Source of the DNA: Lachnospiraceae bacterium
GTDB taxonomy: Bacteria > Bacillota > Clostridia > Lachnospirales > Lachnospiraceae
Direction: 5' to 3'
NCBI GenBank assembly: GCA_017964055.1
Contig: JAGCSS010000093.1
Span: 1 to 11,880 of the forward strand
DNA: 11,880 bases
Below are positions 7,750 through 11,880 of this stretch, piece after piece. How positions within the stretch are numbered: the stretch's first letter is position 1; the number at the start of each line of letters is the position of its first letter. The notes under the pieces were generated by a model that was not told the DNA's origin, searched no databases, and was given only the letters and a program-made list of their open reading frames with translations. Made by a program: the position numbers and the translations under genes.

Positions 7750-8036
7750 GATCCGTCGGCACCTCCTATGTCGGCGCGCGGAACGGTCCACATGCCTTCC
7801 GCGCTGTAATAAGTGAGCTGCAGGGGACGCTCAAACTCCCCGTCCGCGATCTTACAGCGGAACTCTGTGACCCCGCTGTACTTTGAACTGACAAAATACT
7901 CGGTGATGCGGTACGATACCCGCCTGATGCGCACATAAAGCGGGCATATATGGCCTGAGGCATCGAAGGACGCAATGACCGGAATGATGCATGTGGCCGT
8001 ATGGTCGAAGGAAGTATAGGAAATAAAAGCACCCAT
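7746..8036 (-). CDS. Unknown 96-residue protein, first gene of the SOS polymerase operon
   Basis: The protein starts MGAFISYTSFDHTATCIIPV and shows alternating strand-like segments (PLYVRIRRVSYRI, VTEFRCKIADGEF, QLTYYSAEGMWTV), suggesting a small beta-rich fold. There is no signal peptide, membrane segment or recognisable catalytic motif. GAGG lies nine bases before the ATG at 8036. It is the promoter-proximal gene of the operon under the LexA-like boxes and its stop overlaps the polymerase start (ATGA). The position implies a role in the damage response, perhaps as polymerase partner or regulator. Beyond that I have no function to give. Overlapping frames in this stretch lack this coupling and are read as shadows. 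Confidence 0.8.
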   Translation of the reverse strand: MGAFISYTSFDHTATCIIPVIASFDASGHICPLYVRIRRVSYRITEYFVSSKYSGVTEFRCKIADGEFERPLQLTYYSAEGMWTVPRADIGGADGS

Positions 8037-8061
8037 GATCTGTCGCCTCTTTGAACAATAA

Positions 8062-8075
8062 CGTACATTTGTTTG
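8062..8075. promoter_or_regulatory. Second, weaker SOS-box-like site in the leader
   Basis: CGTACATTTGTTTG has two differences from CGAACRNRYGTTYG and lies just downstream of the expected transcription start. Its centre is 39 bases from the first box, close to four helical turns, so two repressor dimers could sit on the same face. Confidence 0.45.
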
Positions 8076-8089
8076 CTTTGTGGAACTAC

Positions 8090-8118
8090 ACTATAGCACG
8101 CAAACAGATGTTTGTCAA
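8090..8118 (-). promoter_or_regulatory. Promoter of the SOS polymerase operon
   Basis: On the minus strand TTGACA (8118-8113) is followed by exactly 17 bases and TATAGT (8095-8090), close to full consensus. Transcription would start near 8083, leaving a leader of about 47 bases. The spacer carries a LexA/DinR-like box, so the promoter should be strong but repressed until DNA damage. Confidence 0.85.
8101..8114. promoter_or_regulatory. LexA/DinR-like SOS box in the promoter spacer
   Basis: CAAACAGATGTTTG is palindromic outside its two central bases and differs from the Gram-positive SOS box consensus CGAACRNRYGTTYG at one position (A for G at position 2). It overlaps the -35 box and spacer of the operon promoter, a position where a bound repressor would block RNA polymerase. 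Confidence 0.78.
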
Positions 8119-8137
8119 TCGAACAAAATATAAATTC

Positions 8138-8166
8138 TTGCATTTGAAGCGTAAGGTTTTTAAAAT
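8138..8166 (+). promoter_or_regulatory. Promoter of the binding-protein-like gene
   Basis: TTGCAT (8138-8143), a 17-base spacer and TAAAAT (8161-8166) lie about 30 bases before the start at 8196. The -35 begins 24 bases from the SOS box, so a weak effect of LexA on this side is possible but is not implied by the layout. Confidence 0.55.
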
Positions 8167-8195
8167 GAATCTAACGGAAGCGCACGGAGGAAAAT

Positions 8196-9389
8196 ATGGC
8201 GGAGACTACGGTTACAATTAAATACTGGATATCCGGGGAAGATGAGTATCCGCTGTATTACAGGGAAGGCGGTACGCAAAAGGGCGCCTGGGCGGAGTTC
8301 TTAAAGAAGCTCGAAGACGCCGGGGTACATGCGGAATATGTAAAGGAACACGACGGAGCGGCGATCACCGCGGCGGATGCGATAGATCTGCTGCAAAGAG
8401 GCGAGCTCGACATGATACCGGGCATGCCTGCCGAGCTGATCGCCGGCAAAGAGGATACGATAGCCGCATCGGGCGTGATCTACCGCAACGAACTCACGGC
8501 CGTGATAAAAAAGGGCGATCCCGAGGTGCCTGCGGATTCCGTGGATTCGTGCTACTGGGGCATTGAGCAGGCATATCTGGCGCTGACCGAAGGTACCGCG
8601 CTCGACGGCCATACGCTGGATTTCAATACCAGGAAAGAGATGTATGCGGCCCTGAAGGGAGACAGTATCTACGGAGCACTCATAAAGCGCAGCAGTCAGG
8701 ACTACGAGGCATATGTAGGCGGACGTTTTTCGTTCGAACCCTGTCCGGTGATCGCCGTTCCGTACGGGGAATGCGTATTCATGCGCGCGGACGGAGGAGA
8801 GATAAACGGCCTGATAAATGAGATCTGCGATGAGCTGGCGGACAAATACCTGCGCCTCGGCTACGAAAAGGAGCACGGCGCCGGCGGGACCGCGCTTTCG
8901 GGTACGGAGGCCGGATACGCGGGTCTGCTCGCAAAGGCCTACGATACGAATTCGGTACTGACCGTCGTTTCCTGCGCGGGAGTCGCCGGAACCCTGGTGT
9001 TCGGCATAATGGCGGCCGCGCTGTCCGCAAAGCACAGGAAGCATAAAAAGCTGGAACGCGTAAAGCTCGCGTCGTTTGCCGCGGACAATCCCGCAAAGGA
9101 GCTCTACGAGCTGGACATAAAAAAACAGGAGCTGTACGCGTATGACAATTTCGCGGTATTCGGGTCCGTTCCCGCCGACATACCGAATCCGGTGAGCCTA
9201 AAGCTGCTTTCGACTCTGCTCGGATACGATTTTACCGCGCATTTCGCGGATGTGACGCCGCACTGCAGCACCATTTACCATAACCGCCTGATCATCCATG
9301 TCGGCGGCAAAAAAATGTACCTGGCCGAGGACGGGCACAGAGTGGGGGATGTGCTCTATTTCGCGATGACAAATGTAAGGGAAGCTTAA
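8196..9389 (+). CDS. Periplasmic-binding-protein-like domain, one membrane segment, unknown C-terminal domain; no signal peptide
   Basis: 397 residues. Positions of about 6-225 resemble the family 3 solute-binding (PBPb) fold, as in Lachnospiraceae sensor proteins that join this domain to a membrane helix and a GGDEF or PAS domain. The membrane helix is at about 253-277 and is followed by a basic stretch (279-290), which predicts the C-terminus inside the cell. The last 100 residues (about 296-397, ELYELDIKKQELYAYDNFAV to the end) are not recognised and have no GGDEF motif; a PAS-like sensor fold is possible. GGAGG lies five bases before the ATG and an in-frame stop is at 8172, so the start is firm and there is no N-terminal signal. 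The binding domain would have to cross the membrane without one, or the protein has lost its first segment, or it works inside. Confidence 0.8.
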   Translation: MAETTVTIKYWISGEDEYPLYYREGGTQKGAWAEFLKKLEDAGVHAEYVKEHDGAAITAADAIDLLQRGELDMIPGMPAELIAGKEDTIAASGVIYRNELTAVIKKGDPEVPADSVDSCYWGIEQAYLALTEGTALDGHTLDFNTRKEMYAALKGDSIYGALIKRSSQDYEAYVGGRFSFEPCPVIAVPYGECVFMRADGGEINGLINEICDELADKYLRLGYEKEHGAGGTALSGTEAGYAGLLAKAYDTNSVLTVVSCAGVAGTLVFGIMAAALSAKHRKHKKLERVKLASFAADNPAKELYELDIKKQELYAYDNFAVFGSVPADIPNPVSLKLLSTLLGYDFTAHFADVTPHCSTIYHNRLIIHVGGKKMYLAEDGHRVGDVLYFAMTNVREA

Positions 9390-9400
9390 AGAATTAAAAA

Positions 9401-9437
9401 AAGGTGCCTGTCACCATAAAATGGTGACAGGCACCTT
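9401..9437. repeat. Perfect 17-bp inverted repeat (REP-like palindrome, GGTGCCTGTCACC core)
   Basis: Arms 9401-9417 and 9421-9437 are exact reverse complements around a three-base loop. An A-run (9396-9402) precedes it, so on the minus strand it has the form of a terminator; on the plus strand it lies 12 bases after the stop at 9389 and lacks a T-run. From memory this core occurs as a dispersed hairpin in many unrelated bacterial genomes, so a mobile, REP-type origin is plausible but unproven. Confidence 0.8.
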
Positions 9438-9440
9438 ATA

Positions 9441-9465
9441 TAGTAGCGAAGGGGGGATTTGAACC
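9441..9465 (-). other. tRNA-3'-end-like fragment, possible attachment-site remnant
   Basis: Read on the minus strand, this starts with a T-loop-like GGTTCAAATCC, then C residues and TTCGCTA, as in the T-loop and acceptor end of a tRNA. Bases farther 5' do not form the rest of a tRNA and the T-stem pairs only partly. GGGGATT/AATCCCC (9453-9459, 9471-9477) also pair. Such fragments mark places where mobile elements integrate at tRNA genes, but one copy alone is weak evidence. Confidence 0.4.
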
Positions 9466-9567
9466 AAAGCAATCCCCAAGGAATACAGTAAAATAGAGGT
9501 TTTCTAATGTCGTCATTTGTAATGTATTCAAAAAGTACTCATTCTTTAAGGCATTTGATTTGTTTTA

Positions 9568-9597
9568 TTGAACTTGAATAACAGGAATGAATATGAT
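9568..9597 (+). promoter_or_regulatory. Promoter of the nuclease-like gene
   Basis: TTGAAC (9568-9573), an 18-base spacer and TATGAT (9592-9597) lie about 40 bases before the ATG at 9636. The stretch 9466-9567 between the tRNA-like fragment and this promoter holds nothing I recognise. Confidence 0.5.
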
Positions 9598-9635
9598 ACT
9601 TTATTTTCCAAAGATATAGTTAGGGACGGGCAAAA

Positions 9636-10025
9636 ATGTTAGGGAAAATTGATATTTCGGCGCTGAATGCGCCGCCTGAAAAGCATGAATTTGAAACGGT
9701 AAAGTATTTTGCCAATAGGGGGAAAGATATAACGTTTCTTAAGCCTAGCGATATACCAAACTTACACACGCCAGATATCTTAATGGATGGTGTTGAATGG
9801 GAGATGAAATGTCCTTTGGGAAGTGGCAAAAGAACCATAGAAGCCAATTTCCGAAAAGCGGTAATGCAATCAAAATATATTATTTTTGATATCAGGTATA
9901 TAAAGATTCCAGAAAAGCAATGTATCAGCCAACTGGAAAAAGAGTTTAACGCGAGGCCATATATTAAAAGATTGTATGTGATAAGGAAGAATGGCGAGCT
10001 TTTAATGTATCCCAAAGGGGATTGA
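9636..10025 (+). CDS. Free-standing CdiA C-terminal-type nuclease (PD-(D/E)XK fold)
   Basis: 129 residues. The layout matches the CdiA C-terminal tRNase domain family: an N-terminal HEFETVKYFANRG helix (17-29), then TPDILMDG with D47 and EWEMK with E56 and K58, spaced as in PD-(D/E)XK nucleases, then GKRTIEANFRKAVMQSKYIIFD (64-85), which is the conserved helix and strand after the active site. Proteins of this type cut tRNA when they are the toxic tip of contact-dependent inhibition proteins. Here the domain stands alone with its own start, no secretion signal and no delivery module; such single-domain copies occur in mobile elements. The Shine-Dalgarno site is weak (AGGGA at nine bases). No immunity protein of usual size follows on the same strand. 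Low G+C content compared with the genes before 9390 supports acquisition. The activity is inferred. Confidence 0.75.
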   Translation: MLGKIDISALNAPPEKHEFETVKYFANRGKDITFLKPSDIPNLHTPDILMDGVEWEMKCPLGSGKRTIEANFRKAVMQSKYIIFDIRYIKIPEKQCISQLEKEFNARPYIKRLYVIRKNGELLMYPKGD

Positions 10026-10049
10026 CTTTTTCTGGGTTTATGGTATCAT
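10022..10049 (+). promoter_or_regulatory. Promoter over the stop codon of the nuclease-like gene
   Basis: TTGACT (10022-10027) includes the TGA stop codon. After a 16-base spacer comes TATCAT (10044-10049), preceded by TGG, an extended -10 element. Transcription would start near 10056, directly before the hairpin at 10060-10103. Confidence 0.5.
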
Positions 10050-10055
10050 ATAAAT

Positions 10056-10112
10056 AGATAAGGCTCGACCCACTGCTGGATTTAGCGGAGGGCCAAGAGC
10101 CTTTTTCTTTTT
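10056..10112 (+). ncRNA. Candidate small RNA of about 55 nt (promoter plus hairpin)
   Basis: A transcript from the promoter at 10022-10049 would consist almost only of one folded hairpin and a U-rich tail. The fold has 7 bp (10060-10066 with 10097-10103), an internal loop, 3 bp (10069-10071 with 10090-10092), an A-A mismatch, 5 bp (10073-10077 with 10084-10088) and a six-base loop. I do not recognise it as a known RNA family. The simpler reading is that it is only the terminator of the nuclease gene. Confidence 0.3.
10060..10112 (+). terminator. Intrinsic terminator between convergent nuclease-like and XRE genes
   Basis: AAGGCTC/GAGCCTT closes a structured hairpin that is followed by TTTTTCTTTTT. 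It ends plus-strand transcripts; on the minus strand the run after the hairpin is weaker, so any effect on the XRE transcript is smaller. Confidence 0.8.
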
Positions 10113-10133
10113 GCAGATTTATATTCTGATTGT

Positions 10134-10439
10134 CTATTTTAACTCCTGAATGAGCGCCATGATCAGTTGCTTCTGAGAATCGGTAAGCCCTTTCCATTTC
10201 ATAAAAAGTTCTTTTTGGTCTTTGTCAAGATGAACTATATCCAAATCGTCTTCAAAGAACTGAGACACAGTGATTCCAAAGGCTCCACAGATGGCTTCAA
10301 GTGTTGCTATAGATGGTATTGTATTCCTACGATGCATGTTTGCTATAGTAGATGCCGAAAGTCCAGATTCTGCAGCAAGCCTATAATCAGACCAGCCTCT
10401 CTCTCGCACGAGATCCTCTATCCGCTTAATAATATCCAT
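10134..10439 (-). CDS. XRE-family helix-turn-helix regulator
   Basis: 101 residues. Residues of about 5-65 form a Cro/CI-type helix-turn-helix (WSDYRLAAESGLSASTIANM, then TIPSIATLEAICGAFGITVSQFF), followed by an acidic link and a short C-terminal helix (LTDSQKQLIMALIQEL). Such small proteins repress or activate promoters, often their own. The ATG at 10439 is chosen because GGAG lies nine bases upstream and the DNA-binding domain begins right after it; the longer version to 10520 has a hydrophobic, unrelated N-terminal addition. It is divergent from the lipoprotein gene and convergent with the nuclease-like gene, so either could be a target. Repeats in the shared upstream region (10478-10571) are candidate operators. 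Confidence 0.88.
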   Translation of the reverse strand: MDIIKRIEDLVRERGWSDYRLAAESGLSASTIANMHRRNTIPSIATLEAICGAFGITVSQFFEDDLDIVHLDKDQKELFMKWKGLTDSQKQLIMALIQELK

Positions 10440-10477
10440 AATATACATCTCCGTTGCTTTAATTCTAAATAACAAAG

Positions 10478-10571
10478 GAGAACAAAAGTAGAACTCAGTT
10501 GTAATACATATATTGCGCAAATGAACAAGGACTGGTATACTATTTTTTGTATGAGAATTGCAAGTGTTCTC
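10478..10571. promoter_or_regulatory. AGAAC-type repeats between XRE and lipoprotein genes, candidate operators
   Basis: AGAAC occurs at 10479 and again at 10490, 11 bases apart, about one helical turn. GAGAA-N9-TTCTC at 10553-10571 is an inverted copy of a related sequence. They flank the lipoprotein promoter at 10513-10541. Binding by the XRE protein is an inference. Confidence 0.3.
10513..10541 (+). promoter_or_regulatory. Promoter of the lipoprotein gene
   Basis: TTGCGC (10513-10518), a 17-base spacer and TATACT (10536-10541), preceded by TGG as an extended -10 element. The start would be near 10548, giving a leader of about 65 bases. Confidence 0.65.
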
Positions 10572-10612
10572 AAATATAGAAAGCGAAATAATGAAAGGAT
10601 GCCGTAAGAGAA

Positions 10613-11665
10613 ATGATGAGAATCAAAAGATTGTTAGCGGTTGCTTTATTTATTGTACTGATGCTTGCTGTCAGTGCGTGCGGCAATAAAGCAGAAGATG
10701 CAAAATCCAGTAAGTCCGGAAAGAAGACTGAAGATGTAAAATCTAAAGAAGACACGACAGTAACGTCTTCTATAACGGTTGATGATATACTTCAGCAGAT
10801 TACAGAAAAGAATGATGATGGTGCAACGTCTGCACCTGCGACAAACACTACACCTGCATCAGCGGTGCCCACAACCACGGAGGCACCGAGAAACAATGAC
10901 GACCTCAGTGATGATGGTGCACCCGAACCCGAGCCTACAGAAATTGTAACGCCCGAGCCTACGGCTGAACCGACGCCTACGCCCGAAGTACTCTATTGTC
11001 CAGAGTGTGGTGGTGAAACAGAATATTTCAAAAAAGGTCTTGGTTTAGCAGAATCAGATGTAGAATCAATTATACACAAATGCAAAGATTGTGGAAAGTT
11101 ATGGGCATATGTATACGCATATGATGATTATAATCTTATGGTACTGAAGCCGTTCGCAGAAAAACCGCGTCTTTATGCATACGATAGAGCAAACAACAAT
11201 GTGTATGTAGACATAGACACACTTGCTGTATGGTTGTACGGTGTAAATGCAAATAGTAATAGCGAAATGCTTACATTACATTTAACAAATGAAGTGACCA
11301 AAAATGCTAAATGGGATGCACATGAAACACTTGTTGATTACGGTACATTTACACTCGAAAATACAATGTATTCAGGTGCATATTTATCTACATACAACAC
11401 TATGAATGATAATGAAGTATCGTTATTGAATAGACGCCTCGCAAAGAATGCATACAATTATGGTGTTGATGAAAATTATGAATATGCATCACCCAATTAC
11501 TCAAGAACATATGCAATCATATTGCCCAAATATGAAAACATTGTGTTCGGCATAACTATCACAAACGCAAATGAACTCAACCTGTCTAATGAAGACCTTT
11601 TGTCTCAGGTTATCGAGCCCATGCTTGCTGATATCGAGTATGAACCTTATGTAATTGAACAGTAA
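10613..11665 (+). CDS. Lipoprotein with Thr/Pro/Glu-rich stalk and zinc-ribbon motif, unknown function
   Basis: 350 residues. A basic start (MMRIKR), a hydrophobic stretch and the lipobox VSAC (C23) mark a lipoprotein anchored on the outer face of the membrane. Residues 25-127 are a low-complexity, charged then Thr/Pro/Glu-rich stalk. CPECGG (C129, C132) and CKDCG (C157, C160) form a four-cysteine zinc-ribbon pattern. The rest (about 165-350) is a soluble domain of mixed strands and helices that I do not recognise. Two ATG codons (10613, 10616) are possible; the Shine-Dalgarno site is poor (AAAGGA 13 bases before). A zinc ribbon on the outside of the cell is uncommon. The gene is A/T-rich, divergent from the XRE regulator, and ends at a clear terminator. 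Confidence 0.85.
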   Translation: MMRIKRLLAVALFIVLMLAVSACGNKAEDAKSSKSGKKTEDVKSKEDTTVTSSITVDDILQQITEKNDDGATSAPATNTTPASAVPTTTEAPRNNDDLSDDGAPEPEPTEIVTPEPTAEPTPTPEVLYCPECGGETEYFKKGLGLAESDVESIIHKCKDCGKLWAYVYAYDDYNLMVLKPFAEKPRLYAYDRANNNVYVDIDTLAVWLYGVNANSNSEMLTLHLTNEVTKNAKWDAHETLVDYGTFTLENTMYSGAYLSTYNTMNDNEVSLLNRRLAKNAYNYGVDENYEYASPNYSRTYAIILPKYENIVFGITITNANELNLSNEDLLSQVIEPMLADIEYEPYVIEQ

Positions 11666-11671
11666 CTCACG

Positions 11672-11702
11672 AAGGGGCTACGCTTAACTGCGTAGTCCCT
11701 TT
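11672..11702 (+). terminator. Intrinsic terminator of the lipoprotein gene
   Basis: A 12-bp stem (11672-11683 with 11690-11701, one G-T pair) closes a six-base loop, seven bases after the stop codon. The following run is short (TTT, then AAATTT), so termination may be partial and the next ORF could be reached by read-through. Confidence 0.75.
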
Positions 11703-11735
11703 AAATTTCGCACCAAAAAAAGGCCATAAAACAAT

Positions 11736-11880
11736 ATGCCTAAATACACATCCTCATTCTACGGCAAATTTGAAATCAATACACCTGAAGAAGCATATCG
11801 TGCTGTAATGGACTTTTGCGAAAGATATTGCGGTAAAGGTGGAATCGAACAGTTCCATTGTTCAGGTCGAGATGCTGCAA
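11736..11880 (+). CDS. Unknown protein, N-terminal 48 residues (3' end outside the window)
   Basis: An ATG at 11736 opens a frame that stays open to the window end, starting MPKYTSSFYGKFEINTPEEA. It contains three Cys (28, 32, 42) and a helix-like EEAYRAVMDFCERY. There is no signal peptide. The upstream A-rich tract and AAAAAGG (about 11716-11723) provide only a weak ribosome site. No promoter is evident after the terminator at 11672-11702. I do not recognise the family; whether it is a real gene depends on the sequence beyond the edge. Confidence 0.5.
   Translation, partial: MPKYTSSFYGKFEINTPEEAYRAVMDFCERYCGKGGIEQFHCSGRDAA

Noticed and set aside
7750..7791. 14-residue N-terminal extension of the polymerase
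   Set aside because: It is Arg-rich, lies in the upstream gene, and the ATG at 7749 forms the ATGA coupling and directly precedes the first catalytic motif.
7766..8143. Alternative 125- and 68-residue minus-strand ORFs in the same place as the 96-residue gene
   Set aside because: The 125-residue frame begins upstream of the predicted transcription start and spans the promoter and SOS boxes; neither alternative has the ATGA coupling to the polymerase gene.
9441..9520. Complete tRNA gene on the minus strand
   Set aside because: Only the T-loop and acceptor-like 3' part is present; no anticodon or D-arm can be folded from the flanking bases.
10022..10112. Type III toxin-antitoxin RNA
   Set aside because: Known systems have tandem RNA repeats upstream of a ToxN-like gene; here there is one hairpin downstream of a nuclease of another fold.
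10440..10520. 27-residue N-terminal extension of the XRE regulator
   Set aside because: The GGAG site directs translation to 10439, and the extra residues do not resemble the family.
10927..10990. Short repeats of CCCGAGCCTAC type as a repeat array
   Set aside because: They encode the Pro/Glu/Thr stalk of the lipoprotein and are explained by low-complexity protein sequence; no CRISPR-like spacing.

Overview
The window looks like chromosomal DNA of a plant-fibre-degrading Clostridia member, most likely a Lachnospiraceae (Butyrivibrio, Pseudobutyrivibrio or Eubacterium cellulosolvens type). This rests on a GH5 cellulase, a GH8 oligoxylanase beside a YesN-type response regulator, a YolD-like/Y-family polymerase pair, and G-rich Shine-Dalgarno sites throughout. 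The genus is an inference from gene content; no rRNA or other marker gene is present.

Positions 1-4647 carry fibre use. The 3' end of a GH5 endoglucanase with an extra C-terminal beta-rich module ends at a strong terminator (845-879). Converging on it is a two-gene minus-strand unit: an AraC/YesN response regulator (1656-3212) and a protein of unknown function with two GxW motifs (893-1630). Transcribed away from the regulator is an intracellular GH8 enzyme (3436-4647) that resembles the reducing-end xylose-releasing exo-oligoxylanase Rex. The likely scheme is outside cleavage of polysaccharide, uptake, and trimming of xylo-oligosaccharides in the cytoplasm, with the response regulator adjusting expression. 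No partner histidine kinase lies in the window.

Positions 4736-6334 hold an AzgA-type purine permease with a near-consensus promoter. Its probable terminator lies inside the convergent neighbour.

Positions 6221-8118 hold a minus-strand SOS mutagenesis operon: an unknown 96-residue protein, a UmuC/DinB-type Y-family polymerase with a clamp-binding motif, and a YolD-like protein. Each junction is a four-base ATGA overlap. The promoter is TTGACA-N17-TATAGT with a LexA/DinR-like box in the spacer and a weaker second box in the leader. Divergent from it is a protein (8196-9389) with a periplasmic-binding-protein-like domain, one membrane segment and an unknown C-terminal domain, but no signal peptide.

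From about 9390 the composition becomes visibly more A/T-rich and the content looks acquired. A perfect 17-bp palindrome and a 25-base tRNA-3'-end-like fragment sit at the border. They are followed by a free-standing CdiA-C-terminal-type PD-(D/E)XK nuclease, a very short promoter-plus-hairpin unit that may be a small RNA, an XRE regulator, a lipoprotein with a Thr/Pro/Glu-rich stalk and an extracytoplasmic zinc-ribbon motif, and the start of an unknown ORF cut by the window edge. No CRISPR array, complete tRNA or rRNA, transposase or integrase gene was seen.
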